Of a stretch of 64,000 bases of DNA, positions 17,766 to 26,709 are shown piece by piece. A model generated the notes under the pieces. It was not told the DNA's origin and searched no databases. It worked only from the letters and a program-made list of their open reading frames with translations. The position numbers and the translations under genes were made by a program. The number at the start of each line of letters is the position of its first letter. The stretch's first letter is position 1. This stretch comes from Paenibacillus aceris (GTDB lineage: Bacteria; Bacillota; Bacilli; Paenibacillales; NBRC-103111): assembly GCF_017874035.1 (NCBI RefSeq), contig NZ_JAGGKV010000018.1:62001-126000 (forward strand). Direction: 5' to 3'.

Positions 17766-18761
17766 TTAGCTGTTCTTCAGATAGCGGGCGATATCTTTAG
17801 CAAAATAAGTCAAGATAATATCAGCGCCAGCGCGCTTGAAGCTCAGCATCGTTTCCATTACGATCGCTTCTTCATTCACCCAACCTTGCAATGCAGCCGC
17901 CTTAATCATGGAATACTCGGCACTCACATTGTAAGCCACAACCGGTAGGTCGAAATTATCTTTGAGCATTCGAATGATGTCCATGTAAGCAAGTGCCGGC
18001 TTCACCATTAAGAAGTCAGCGCCTTCCACAACATCGCTCTCCGCTTCGCGCAGCGCCTCTCTGCCGTTGGCTGGATCCATTTGATACGTTTTGCGATCAC
18101 CGAATTGCGGCGTGGAATGAGCAGCATCCCGGAATGGGCCGTAATAGGCGGATGCATATTTCACCGAGTACGCCATAATCGGAGTATTCTCATAGCCAGC
18201 TTCATCCAGACCTGACCGAATGGCATGAACGTAACCGTCCATCATATTGGATGGAGCAATGATATCCGCGCCTGCTTTCGCTTGGGAAACCGCTGTGCGA
18301 ACAAGCAGTTCCAGAGATGGATCATTCGCCACATCGGCTGCCCCCGTTACCGGGTGATGATGAATAACGCCACAGTGGCCTGTATCCGTAAATTGGCATA
18401 GGCACGTATCCGCAATGATGAGCAAATTCGGGTTCAATTCTTTAATAAAACGGGTCGCTTGCTGCACGATACCGTCTTCCATGTACGCGGATGTGCCTTT
18501 TGCGTCTTTGTGATCAGGAACCCCGAACAAGAGAATAGCTTGAATTCCCAGTGATGTAATTTCGTCGATCTCAGCTTTCAGCATGTCCAGCGACAAATGA
18601 TAAACACCAGGCATTGAAGCAATTTCTGACTTTACGTTGGTGCCGTGTGTAACAAAAATCGGCTGTACCAAGTCATTGACCGTTACTTGATTTTCACGAA
18701 CTAGATTACGAATAGCTGCATTACCGCGTAAGCGGCGGTTACGAACAACGGGGAAACTCAT
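17766..18761 (-). CDS. hemB: porphobilinogen synthase (5-aminolevulinate dehydratase)
   Basis: HemB condenses two 5-aminolevulinates to porphobilinogen. The 331-residue product has the zinc-site cysteines in DTCLCQFTDTGHCGV, the first active-site Lys in YSVKYASAYYGPFRDA, and the Schiff-base Lys in FLMVKPALAYMDI. These make it a zinc-type enzyme. AAGGAGG lies 10 bases before ATG 18761. It is the last gene of the hemA-led unit and ends before a large hairpin terminator. Confidence 0.96.
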   Translation of the reverse strand: MSFPVVRNRRLRGNAAIRNLVRENQVTVNDLVQPIFVTHGTNVKSEIASMPGVYHLSLDMLKAEIDEITSLGIQAILLFGVPDHKDAKGTSAYMEDGIVQQATRFIKELNPNLLIIADTCLCQFTDTGHCGVIHHHPVTGAADVANDPSLELLVRTAVSQAKAGADIIAPSNMMDGYVHAIRSGLDEAGYENTPIMAYSVKYASAYYGPFRDAAHSTPQFGDRKTYQMDPANGREALREAESDVVEGADFLMVKPALAYMDIIRMLKDNFDLPVVAYNVSAEYSMIKAAALQGWVNEEAIVMETMLSFKRAGADIILTYFAKDIARYLKNS

Positions 18762-18824
18762 GAGGATTCCGCCTCCTTATTGGCTAGGCAATCCGACATA
18801 GCTTCAACTTCTGCCGGATGCCTT

Positions 18825-20366
18825 TTATTTAGGTTGAATCATGCTTTGAACGAGTGAAGCAACTGTGGCCTCTTCGGCCATATACGTAATCGGCAGCCCA
18901 TATTGACGTACCGTATCTGCGGTTTTGGGTCCGATACAAGCAATTTCAACACCTTGAAGCAAGGATACTGGCTCTTCAATTCCTAACTGTTTCAAGGCTT
19001 CTATCAAATTCGTAACGGTGGATGAGCTTGTAAAAGTTATGATATGAATGCTTTGATTTTGAAGCAAATGAATGACTTCAGCACCGTCTTCTGTGGTGAG
19101 TACGTTCTCGTATACGTCTACCTCAGCAACTTGCAAACCTAGCTCGCGAAGTTTAGCCGGTAAATAATCACGTGCCAAATCTGCTGTTGGTAAAAGAACC
19201 TTCTGACCTTTTAACAAATCGGATTGAATCGCCTCAAGCATGTCTTCCGCCTGAAACTTACTTGGAAGTACATCTGCGATAATTCCTCGCTCGGCGAGCG
19301 CTTCGGCTGTTTTGGGGCCTACGGCAGCAATGCGGGCATTGCCCATACGGCGAATATCGATCCCTAGCTGGCGCAAACGGTTGAAGAAAAATTCTACCCC
19401 ATTCACACTTGTCAATAGAATCCAATCGAAAGTATGCAATTCACCTAAAGCTTCATCCAAGGCACGCTGAGCTTCAGGACGGCTTGGCGGCTGCAGCTTG
19501 ATCACTGGGAATTCGACCGCTTCTCCCCCCAGATCGTCGATCAAATCAACAAGCTCGCTCGCTTGACTTCTTGCCCGGGTCACCAGAATTCGGCGGCCAA
19601 AAAGCGGCTTCTTCTCGACCCAAGCCAGCTTCTCGCGCAGCTTCACAACTTCACCGACAATAATGACTGCGGGTGACTTGAATTCGGCTTCTTTTACTTT
19701 GTTCGTAATGTCAGCCAAGGTTCCTGTGATGGTCGCTTGATCTGCCCAGGTGCCCCACCTAACAAGCGCAACCGGTGTTTCCGGCGATTTGCCGCAGCGT
19801 ATTAATTCCCGGCAAATTTGTTCAAGATTTGCGACACCCATCAAGAAAACCATCGTGCCAATGGCTTTGGCCAAGTGCTCCCAGTCCAAACCGGAGTACG
19901 TTTTATTCGGATACTCGTGCCCAGTAATAATTGCGAACGACGAAGTAAAATCACGATGTGTTACCGGAATTCCCGCATACGCCGGAACGGCGATCGATGA
20001 CGTGATGCCCGGGATGATATCGAACGTCACATCATGCTCCGCCAGCAGCTCCGCTTCCTCGCCTACCCGCCCGAAAACGCTGGGATCGCCACCCTTCAGA
20101 CGGGTCACGACTTTTCCTTGTAAGGCCAGATCTACGAGCAAATGATTGATTTCTTCTTGCTTTAATATATGCTTGTCCGGAAGCTTGCCAACAAAAATAA
20201 GCTCAGCGTCCGGTCTGCGATGCTTAAGTAAACGAGGATTGGCCAGACGGTCATAGACAATGACATCCGCCTTCTGAATAGCTTCCATGCCACGAACCGA
20301 GATTAGCTTTGGGTCACCCGGACCCGCACCAACGAGATAAACTCTCCCTTTGTTCAAGCGGTTCAC
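18825..20366 (-). CDS. fused uroporphyrinogen-III C-methyltransferase / uroporphyrinogen-III synthase
   Basis: A two-domain protein of 513 residues. Residues 8 to about 250 are a SUMT (CobA/SirA) domain: VYLVGAGPGDPKLI, RLKGGDPSVFGR and GITSSIAVPAYAGIPVTHR are the SAM and substrate motifs. Residues from about 258 are HemD, beginning with GRRILVTRARSQAS and containing DWILLTSVNGVEFF and FTSSSTV. HemD closes hydroxymethylbilane to uroporphyrinogen III and SUMT methylates it towards precorrin-2, so one chain sits at the branch of haem against siroheme/B12. The GTG start overlaps the hemC stop by 4 bases; a TTG at 20357, with GGGAG 8 bases upstream, is an equally good start. Confidence 0.94.
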   Translation of the reverse strand: MNRLNKGRVYLVGAGPGDPKLISVRGMEAIQKADVIVYDRLANPRLLKHRRPDAELIFVGKLPDKHILKQEEINHLLVDLALQGKVVTRLKGGDPSVFGRVGEEAELLAEHDVTFDIIPGITSSIAVPAYAGIPVTHRDFTSSFAIITGHEYPNKTYSGLDWEHLAKAIGTMVFLMGVANLEQICRELIRCGKSPETPVALVRWGTWADQATITGTLADITNKVKEAEFKSPAVIIVGEVVKLREKLAWVEKKPLFGRRILVTRARSQASELVDLIDDLGGEAVEFPVIKLQPPSRPEAQRALDEALGELHTFDWILLTSVNGVEFFFNRLRQLGIDIRRMGNARIAAVGPKTAEALAERGIIADVLPSKFQAEDMLEAIQSDLLKGQKVLLPTADLARDYLPAKLRELGLQVAEVDVYENVLTTEDGAEVIHLLQNQSIHIITFTSSSTVTNLIEALKQLGIEEPVSLLQGVEIACIGPKTADTVRQYGLPITYMAEEATVASLVQSMIQPK

Positions 20367-21310
20367 TCCCTTACCTCAGCCAGAATACGCTCAGCGCCTT
20401 GCGCGATCAGCTTGTCCGCAATGAGCTCGCCCAGCGCTTCCGGATCGCTCCCGGAAGCCGTCTCCTTCAGCATGGTCGCGCCATCCGGCGTTCCGACCAT
20501 GCCCGTCAGCGTCAGCAGCGGCGTATCAAGCCCGCTGCCGGCTTCGCTTACGCTCGCGTAAGCGCCGAGCGGCACCTGGCAGCCTCCATTGAGTCTGCCG
20601 AGGAAAGCCCGCTCTGCTCGCACCGCGAGCGCAGTAGGCTCATGCTGGAACTTGCCCAGCAGGTCCAGCATGAACGTGTCGCCGCCCCGGCACTCGATGC
20701 ACAGCGCCCCCTGCCCTACGGCAGGGAGGCACTCTTCGGGCGGCAAGTACGCGCTGATGCGATCCTGCCAGCCGATCCGGTGCAAACCGGCCGCGGCAAG
20801 CATGATCGCATCGAAGTTCTCTTCATCGAGCTTGCGCAGCCTCGAATCGATGTTACCGCGGACCGACTCGATGCGGAGGTCCGGGCGGAGATGCTGCAGC
20901 TGGCTGGCGCGGCGCAGCGAACTGGTGCCGACGAGCGCGCCCAGCGGCAGCTCTTGCAGGGAGCGGTATCCGCGTGTGATGAGCGCATCGCGCGCGTCTT
21001 CACGCTTCGGAATCGCTCCTACGACTAGCCCTTCGGGAAGCTCGAAGGGCATATCTTTCATGCTGTGGACGGCCATGTCAATCTCGCCGTCTACAAGCGC
21101 TTGTTCGATTTCTTTGACGAACAGGCCTTTGCCGCCTACCTTGGACAACGTGACGTCCAGGATGCGGTCGCCCTTCGTGACAATTTTCTTTATTTCAAAT
21201 TGACAAGCAATCCCGTGCTCTGCTGCAAGCTGCTTTAATAGCTCTACCACCTGTCCCGTCTGCGTCATGGCCAAAGCACTTTGTCTAGTTCCTACAATAA
21301 TGGTCTTCAT
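20363..21310 (-). CDS. hemC: hydroxymethylbilane synthase (porphobilinogen deaminase)
   Basis: HemC polymerises four porphobilinogens into hydroxymethylbilane on a dipyrromethane cofactor. The 315-residue product has VGTRQSALAMTQT at the N-terminus, VHSMKDMPFELPEG with the catalytic Asp, VGTSSLRRASQLQHLRPD, and the cofactor Cys near 242 in LNGGCQVPLGAYA. GGGAGG lies upstream of ATG 21310. The 3' half (about 20380-21060) is clearly richer in G+C than the surrounding genes, with many GCG/CGC codons. It overlaps the downstream fusion gene by 4 bases. Confidence 0.96.
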   Translation of the reverse strand: MKTIIVGTRQSALAMTQTGQVVELLKQLAAEHGIACQFEIKKIVTKGDRILDVTLSKVGGKGLFVKEIEQALVDGEIDMAVHSMKDMPFELPEGLVVGAIPKREDARDALITRGYRSLQELPLGALVGTSSLRRASQLQHLRPDLRIESVRGNIDSRLRKLDEENFDAIMLAAAGLHRIGWQDRISAYLPPEECLPAVGQGALCIECRGGDTFMLDLLGKFQHEPTALAVRAERAFLGRLNGGCQVPLGAYASVSEAGSGLDTPLLTLTGMVGTPDGATMLKETASGSDPEALGELIADKLIAQGAERILAEVRE

Positions 21311-21324
21311 CTCTACCCGCCTCC

Positions 21325-22056
21325 CTATACTTGCTGCCCGAAATCATTAATCGCTGACCATGAAGGCCGGTCTGTATTCGCTTGACCTGCTTCTTCAGTC
21401 GGCCAAGGTTCTTTCTCTATAGCTATGTAGAGCTTGTCCTTCCAGCTCTCGAACGTGCCTGCGCGTATTTTGGCCAGCACATCCCATTCCAGCATCTCTT
21501 TAAACATTCGTTGTCTCGCTTGCTTATCCGCTACTTTACTTTGAACGAGATGACGCACCTCGCTAAGAAAATCAAGGTAAGCTGCGTACTCCTCGCCATA
21601 ATTATAATCGAGTTCTCGAGCGATTTTACGAGCCGCAGACGGACTGGCACCTCCCGTAGAAACAGCAATCACCAGTTTTCCTCTACGTACAACGGAAGGT
21701 TGAATATAAGAACTAAGTTCAGGCTGGTCAACGACGTTGACCAGTTTACCCTGCTTCGTTGCTAGCCCATGGACCTGCGCGTTAACTTCAGTATCGTTCG
21801 TCGCCGCCACAATAAGCGTATAGGGCATCAAATGATCGCCTGTCATCATAGACGGATGAAACGTCTGCCTGTGCAGTACCACTTCCGGGTTTTTTGCGAT
21901 TTCGGATAATCCCGCCGTGAATTCCATGCTGACAACCGTCACGTGGGCTCCTGCCTCGAGAAGCGATAGCACTTTACGTTCAGCTATCGGCCCGCCGCCG
22001 ACAACCAGACACTGCCTGCCAGTCAGATTCACCATAATCGGGTACGGATGCTTCAT
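21325..22056 (-). CDS. sirC: precorrin-2 dehydrogenase (siroheme synthesis)
   Basis: A 243-residue protein with an NAD-binding Rossmann motif LVVGGGPIAERKVLSLLEAGA near residue 15 and the SirC/Met8 signature VSTGGASPSAARKIARELD. It oxidises precorrin-2 to sirohydrochlorin using NAD. I see no separate chelatase domain, though Met8-type proteins can also insert iron. ATG 22056 has GGAG 9 bases upstream and lies 2 bases after the hemX stop. Embedding it in the haem operon gives the cell a siroheme branch, which the nirB product at the right end of the window needs. Confidence 0.9.
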   Translation of the reverse strand: MKHPYPIMVNLTGRQCLVVGGGPIAERKVLSLLEAGAHVTVVSMEFTAGLSEIAKNPEVVLHRQTFHPSMMTGDHLMPYTLIVAATNDTEVNAQVHGLATKQGKLVNVVDQPELSSYIQPSVVRRGKLVIAVSTGGASPSAARKIARELDYNYGEEYAAYLDFLSEVRHLVQSKVADKQARQRMFKEMLEWDVLAKIRAGTFESWKDKLYIAIEKEPWPTEEAGQANTDRPSWSAINDFGQQV

Positions 22057-22058
22057 GT

Positions 22059-22892
22059 TCATGAACTCCAAATCCAGTCATGGAAGCCTGATACCAGATT
22101 GGAAACAACGAAGTTCAGAACAACAATGAGAAAAGCTGCAAGGTTCCACGCGGCTAACTTAAAGCCTGAAATCCGCATCGACTTCTGTTGAAATAAATAG
22201 AACGCATAAGCAGCCAGTACAAAAAAGGAATTGATCACTTTAGGATCGTAAAGCAAGTTATGATTCCCTTCCAGTACCACCCAAACCACGCCGAGGCTTA
22301 GCGCCATAAGAAGCAACGGAGCCCCGATAATAACGGAAAAATACGTATAATGCTCAATTTTCTCAAGGGAAGGCAGTCGCATAACCGTCTGGGAAAACTT
22401 TTTGGCCTTCAACATACTGTGTAAAAACACATACATGCAAGAGAAGATAGCTGCAATGGAGAAAGCCGCGTAACTGCCAATCGCCAGAGTAATATGTATA
22501 AATAATAGCTCGTCGTTGATGTCCCAACCAGCTTTGATTGGCATTACGTGCGGATTTCCGAAGATGTTTAAGGCTAGAATTGCAAAACCGAGCACATTCA
22601 CAAAAAACACAAACAGTTCGATACGGAAAAATCGATTAACCAATAATGAAATCGTCACAATCAGCCACGAAAACATAAATAGGACGTCCGACCGGGCAAA
22701 TGCCCATTCTGTCAAATGACCGTACAAATTAATAACTAAGTAAGCGGTCTGCAGAACCCATACAAACAAAAGCAGCCCCGTCCCCATCCGTTTCGCGCTC
22801 CGGTTCGCATTCGCGAAGTCCGAAAAGTAAAACAATAGGCTCAGGGCATACATATAAATCATCGCATCAAACAACCAGCTACGAGTTACCAT
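22059..22892 (-). CDS. hemX: HemX, CcsA-like integral membrane protein
   Basis: A 277-residue protein with about eight hydrophobic spans and the cytochrome-c-assembly (CcsA/ResC-like) pattern, for example GSYAAFSIAAIFSCMYVFLHSML and a late GVVWVVLEGN. HemX directly after hemA is the B. subtilis arrangement, where HemX lowers the cellular amount of HemA. The WGxxWxWD haem-handling motif of true CcsA is not evident, so I do not call it a cytochrome c maturation protein. AGGAGAGG lies upstream of ATG 22892. Confidence 0.88.
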   Translation of the reverse strand: MVTRSWLFDAMIYMYALSLLFYFSDFANANRSAKRMGTGLLLFVWVLQTAYLVINLYGHLTEWAFARSDVLFMFSWLIVTISLLVNRFFRIELFVFFVNVLGFAILALNIFGNPHVMPIKAGWDINDELLFIHITLAIGSYAAFSIAAIFSCMYVFLHSMLKAKKFSQTVMRLPSLEKIEHYTYFSVIIGAPLLLMALSLGVVWVVLEGNHNLLYDPKVINSFFVLAAYAFYLFQQKSMRISGFKLAAWNLAAFLIVVLNFVVSNLVSGFHDWIWSS

Positions 22893-22925
22893 GGCACCTC
22901 TCCTAGGCGATTAGCGCCTTTTTTC

Positions 22926-24329
22926 TCAAGATTTTGCCAGAATATCCGCGGTTTGTAAACCGCGCACGGACAACTTATCTTCCAGCAGCTGTTTAGCTTC
23001 CAGCGCTTTTTGCCCAGATTCCATCTCTTGTGCTAACTGATTGGCTTGCTCTTGTTGTTCAAGTGTCTCTTCGAGGGCAAAAAGTTTCGTGAAGAGCTCA
23101 AGCGCTTCTTCCCCGTGACGTTCTCCTGCCATTTCCTTAATGCGCAGGATCGGGTCACGCAGCACTTGGTTCACGATGCTTTTCGTTAATTTTCGAATAA
23201 CTTTAATTTCACGGTCATCGAGATCAGGCAGCTTATTCAACATGCTCTCCATCGTCTCTTCGTGAATCTGGCTTGCTTTGGCCTGAAGGGCATTAATAAC
23301 CGGACTTACGCCGAGTGTCTTTGTCCATTGTTCAAACACACCTATTTCCGATTCAATCATCGTCTCAATCTTGGCCGCTTCTTTCTTTCTCTCTTGCAAA
23401 TGTTTATCTACGATATGCTCCAGATCATCAATATCGTAAAGAAACACATTCGGTAAATCGCTGATTTGCGGATCCAGATCACGAGGCACGGCAATGTCCA
23501 TCATAAACAGCGGACGTGATTTTCTCTTTTGGACATAAGATTGGATATCATTCTTGGTAAGGACATATCCAGGAGCACCTGTAGAGCTGATAATAATATC
23601 CACTTCCGGCAAATAATCAGCTATTTTTTCCATGGTACAAGGAATTCCGTTGAATTTCTCCGCCAGCTCAGCTGCACGCTCAAACGTACGATTCACAACA
23701 ATAACCTTGTTGGCTCCGTTCGCATACAAGTGCTTAACCGTTAGTTCGCTCATCTTCCCAGCACCAATAATCATAACTGTTTTATTCATATAACTACCGA
23801 AAATTCTCTTGCCGAGCTCAACTGCCGCGTAGGAGACAGAAACGGGATTATTGCTAATGCCTGTTTCGGAATGCGCCTTTTTGGCAAGTGTAACCGATTG
23901 TTTAAACAACGTATTGAAATAAGCACCGGTCGCTTTCATTTTTTGAGACGATAAAAAAGCTTCCCGTACTTGTCCTAGAATTTGGGTTTCCCCGATCACC
24001 ATAGAATCTAAACCGCTGGTTACGCGGAATAGATGCTCAATCGCCTTCTCATTTTCATGCATATATAAATGTTTCTGAAACTGATCTTTAGGAACTTGGA
24101 ACCACCGTTCAATAAAATGCGTCAAATAATGACTGCACATCTGTGGTCGATCCACAACGGCGTAAATTTCCGTGCGATTGCAGGTGGCGACAATTACACA
24201 TTCTAAAATACTTTTAGTATCTTTCAATTCTGTTAATGCGATCGGCAAATCCTGCTCGGCAAGAGCGAACTTCTCCCGAATTTCGACCGGAGCCGTACGA
24301 TAATTTAAACCGACTGTTACAATATGCAA
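22926..24329 (-). CDS. hemA: glutamyl-tRNA reductase
   Basis: HemA reduces glutamyl-tRNA to glutamate-1-semialdehyde, the committed step of tetrapyrrole synthesis. The product has NYRTAPVEIREKFAL, the catalytic Cys in VIVATCNRTEIYAV, the NADPH motif IGAGKMSEL, and the C-terminal dimerisation helices. The TTG at 24329 gives the family start (M)HIVTVGLNYRTAP and has AGGTGG 5 bases upstream; the longer ATG frame (24353) adds eight unrelated residues. Length 467. It is the first gene of the large haem unit and follows an extended -10 promoter. Confidence 0.95.
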   Translation of the reverse strand: MHIVTVGLNYRTAPVEIREKFALAEQDLPIALTELKDTKSILECVIVATCNRTEIYAVVDRPQMCSHYLTHFIERWFQVPKDQFQKHLYMHENEKAIEHLFRVTSGLDSMVIGETQILGQVREAFLSSQKMKATGAYFNTLFKQSVTLAKKAHSETGISNNPVSVSYAAVELGKRIFGSYMNKTVMIIGAGKMSELTVKHLYANGANKVIVVNRTFERAAELAEKFNGIPCTMEKIADYLPEVDIIISSTGAPGYVLTKNDIQSYVQKRKSRPLFMMDIAVPRDLDPQISDLPNVFLYDIDDLEHIVDKHLQERKKEAAKIETMIESEIGVFEQWTKTLGVSPVINALQAKASQIHEETMESMLNKLPDLDDREIKVIRKLTKSIVNQVLRDPILRIKEMAGERHGEEALELFTKLFALEETLEQQEQANQLAQEMESGQKALEAKQLLEDKLSVRGLQTADILAKS

Positions 24330-24365
24330 AGGTACCACCTGCCTTTCATTCATTTTCTATGTATC

Positions 24366-24374
24366 ATTATAGCA
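24366..24374 (-). promoter_or_regulatory. extended -10 promoter of hemA
   Basis: On the minus strand TGCTATAAT is a perfect TATAAT with the TG extension. No well-spaced -35 exists (TTGTCG lies 20 bases away). Transcription would start about 25-30 bases before the hemA TTG. Confidence 0.6.
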
Positions 24375-24486
24375 CAGCAAACTCTGCAATCCGACAAATT
24401 TTTTGTATAAATTATGAATGCTTCACTCTGATCGTTAGTTTTAACAGCAATCGGCTCCCGTATACCTGAACTGGCAAGATGTCCAT

Positions 24487-25023
24487 TTATTGCAGCAGCT
24501 TTTTGCGAAGAAAAGCAGTCAAATTACGATCCAACTCTGCCAGCTTCGTGTTTTGTGAAGAAACAATATCCCCATTAGATGCCATGATTTTCTCATAAAC
24601 TTCATACATGCTCTTGTACTGAAGCCCTGCTTCCTTCAACGTTTGCAGTTCTTCCGGCTTCAACGCCCGCCCCCCGCCGATCTGAAGACGCTGCAAGTAC
24701 TGGGATAACTGCGTCATACTGGACAACGGAGTCAGATAGTCTGCTCCGCCCGCCGCTAATACAAGTCGCTCATGCGTGTAGCCCGCTGAGTATAGGGCTT
24801 GCCCACTTCCATCCAGCTCATCAGTCGTTTTACTTTGCGCAGCTTCCTCCAAGTTGCTCTTTAGAAGCTCCATCTGGAATAAAGAAACTTGATACAGCAG
24901 ATGGGTTGCATCGTGCTCTTCTTTATGATGGCCAAGCATTTGAGACAGCTGATAGACAGGCCAAATAATGAGGAATAGAACAATACTATAAAGGATTGCT
25001 TTTCTAATTATTTTTTTTCTCAC
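24487..25023 (-). CDS. membrane-anchored protein of unknown function
   Basis: I do not recognise this 178-residue protein. It begins with a basic stretch (VRKKIIRKA) and a hydrophobic span (about 8-27, LYSIVLFLIIWPVYQLSQ), followed by a mostly helical extracytoplasmic part without cysteines. The GTG at 25023 is preceded by GGGGA about 9 bases away; the frame extends to 25101 without a ribosome site. It lies between hemA and speD and ends just before the hemA promoter. In B. subtilis an unknown membrane gene (ysxD) also adjoins hemA, but I cannot claim homology. Confidence 0.65.
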   Translation of the reverse strand: MRKKIIRKAILYSIVLFLIIWPVYQLSQMLGHHKEEHDATHLLYQVSLFQMELLKSNLEEAAQSKTTDELDGSGQALYSAGYTHERLVLAAGGADYLTPLSSMTQLSQYLQRLQIGGGRALKPEELQTLKEAGLQYKSMYEVYEKIMASNGDIVSSQNTKLAELDRNLTAFLRKKLLQ

Positions 25024-25087
25024 AGCGCAATTTCCCCGCTTCCCTAATTGGACATGTGTCGCAATATCATTGTATGGGAACACGGAC

Positions 25088-25115
25088 AAACAAATAACCA
25101 CGGATTTCTCCGTGG
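25088..25115 (-). terminator. terminator of speD
   Basis: CCACGGA at 25098-25104 pairs with TCCGTGG at 25109-25115 around TTTC, followed on the minus strand by TTATTTGTTTG. Confidence 0.75.
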
Positions 25116-25141
25116 CTATCGTTATTGTTATGTGCAGAACC

Positions 25142-25549
25142 TTATTTCACAAGCTCTGCTTGCTTAATTTCAGGAGTTTCTACTTGTAATTCACCCATTC
25201 CGCGAACTAATTTCTTCGCATAGAATGTTTCTGGTTTCAATACGGATACCATAAAATCAATTGCTAATTGAGGGTCCACTGTCTCACCGCATGTATAACA
25301 GTCAAGCGCGGCAAAACCTCTCTCAGGATAAGTGTGAATGGAGAGATGACTCTCGGACAACATAACAAGTACAGTTGCTCCTTGTGGTTCAAATTGCTTG
25401 GATTGTACAGATAGTACGGTTGCTCCGCATACCTCGGCAGCTTCTACCATCTGAGCCTGCAACCAATCTGCATTGTTCAGAAGTTCGAAATCTACCCCCC
25501 AAGTATCTACAGCAACGTGTCTTCCGAAAGTTGAGTATTCAGTTTCCAT
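25142..25549 (-). CDS. speD: S-adenosylmethionine decarboxylase proenzyme
   Basis: Pyruvoyl enzyme that makes decarboxylated SAM, the aminopropyl donor for spermidine. The 135-residue proenzyme has LSESHLSIHTYPERG, where self-cleavage between Glu66 and Ser67 creates the pyruvoyl group, and DCYTCGE with the catalytic Cys. This is the small prokaryotic (SpeH) class. Start at ATG 25549 with AAGGGGG 10 bases upstream; longer frames only add unrelated residues. It stands alone, with its own terminator and a long upstream gap (25550-25825) that shows no riboswitch I can identify. Confidence 0.95.
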   Translation of the reverse strand: METEYSTFGRHVAVDTWGVDFELLNNADWLQAQMVEAAEVCGATVLSVQSKQFEPQGATVLVMLSESHLSIHTYPERGFAALDCYTCGETVDPQLAIDFMVSVLKPETFYAKKLVRGMGELQVETPEIKQAELVK

Positions 25550-25825
25550 CTTTCGGTTCCCCCTTCCTAGGAATAAAATGTCTGAAAAAAATTTCATCCG
25601 CTAGGACCTACGTCATTCACTTCCCGAGGGTATTATCTCTCGCAACATTCAATGTCCTGAGTGAATCCTGGTTCCTATATTGTTTCAACGAGAATAAAAA
25701 TAACATCTATCGACGAGAAATGCAATAGTTTTTTTTACCAAGGCCTTCTCATCCAAACACGCAATATCTAATTTATGTAGAAGGAGTTTAACTTGTTCAT
25801 TCCTAGCAAAAAGTCGCAATTTAGA

Positions 25826-25853
25826 CACAAAAAAGACCCGGTAACCGGGTCTT
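25826..25853 (-). terminator. terminator of the gene at 25877
   Basis: AAGACCCGG (25833-25841) pairs with CCGGGTCTT (25845-25853) with a 3-base loop and TTTTTTGTG after it on the minus strand. Confidence 0.85.
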
Positions 25854-25876
25854 CCATTAGCATGTATATGTGGTTG

Positions 25877-26464
25877 TTAAGCCTCCAGAATAAACAAACG
25901 ATGTGTGAGCTCATTGAGGCGAGTGTCAATCTGCTGATGTTCTTCTTGGTCTTGCACCATATTACGCAAATCAAGAAGATGGTTAATTTGGTCGTAGATC
26001 ATTTCGATCTCTTGTTCGACTTCTCTCTTCTGGAACATTTCCTGCATGAGGCCAATGGTGTCTCTGTACTCATAGATGACCGTTACCAATTGCCCTTTGA
26101 CTTCCTCGATCTTCACAACAGTCCCGCGTTCATAGTAGTAAACCATTGTATAACTAGGGTAAATTCGGTTCACCGTGGCGCTTCCTTTAAACTCTGATAC
26201 TGCCTTACGCATTAAATTAGCCAGTAAAGTATTACTTAATCTGCAGGATCCTGTACATTCATATAGGCCCGATTTCTTCTCAAATGAAAGGACGATTTCC
26301 TGACCTGCACCATCTTGAAAAACAACCTCTTGATTGCCATTTTCCAAAACTTTCACTTGCAAAGTCACTTGATGATCCACGAACATTTGAAAAAACCTGA
26401 ACATCTCGGCTTCTGTTAACTGGAGGCAGGTCTTGACATATTCAGTCGCTAACCTTTGTGCCAT
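25877..26464 (-). CDS. conserved-looking protein of unknown function
   Basis: A 195-residue soluble protein that I do not recognise. The first 130 residues look alpha/beta with many aromatic residues (YPSYTMVYYYERGTVVKIEE); the last 65 are charged helices, probably coiled coil (QKREVEQEIEMIYDQINHLL). One Cys pair (CTGSC) might bind metal or form a disulfide. ATG 26464 has CGAGGG about 8 bases upstream, and a TATAAT hexamer lies at 26517-26522 on the minus strand. It stands alone between speD and engB. Confidence 0.65.
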   Translation of the reverse strand: MAQRLATEYVKTCLQLTEAEMFRFFQMFVDHQVTLQVKVLENGNQEVVFQDGAGQEIVLSFEKKSGLYECTGSCRLSNTLLANLMRKAVSEFKGSATVNRIYPSYTMVYYYERGTVVKIEEVKGQLVTVIYEYRDTIGLMQEMFQKREVEQEIEMIYDQINHLLDLRNMVQDQEEHQQIDTRLNELTHRLFILEA

Positions 26465-26709
26465 AAAAATCCCTCGATTCTTTGTTTTCAAGCGATGAAC
26501 AATTACCTTGTTTATTATTATACTACATGCGTCTCTAATATTCCTGCGTGCATTTCATGATAATCCGCCAAATATTCTGAAAAAACCAAGGAAATACGGA
26601 ATGCCAGTAAATTTCCCCTAGAAAACCTCACTTTCCTGTGTACTTCTTCTTGATTTCCTCGCTCTTTTGGCATCTTGCTCTTATATACACAAAAAACCGC
26701 CCCTTTGAA

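Noticed and set aside
22059..22892. Cytochrome c assembly protein CcsA
   Set aside because: The fold family is the same, but position after hemA and lack of the tryptophan-rich haem motif favour HemX.
25550..25825. Possible SAM riboswitch upstream of speD
   Set aside because: No SAM aptamer motif or terminator-antiterminator pair is visible between the gene and its upstream neighbour.
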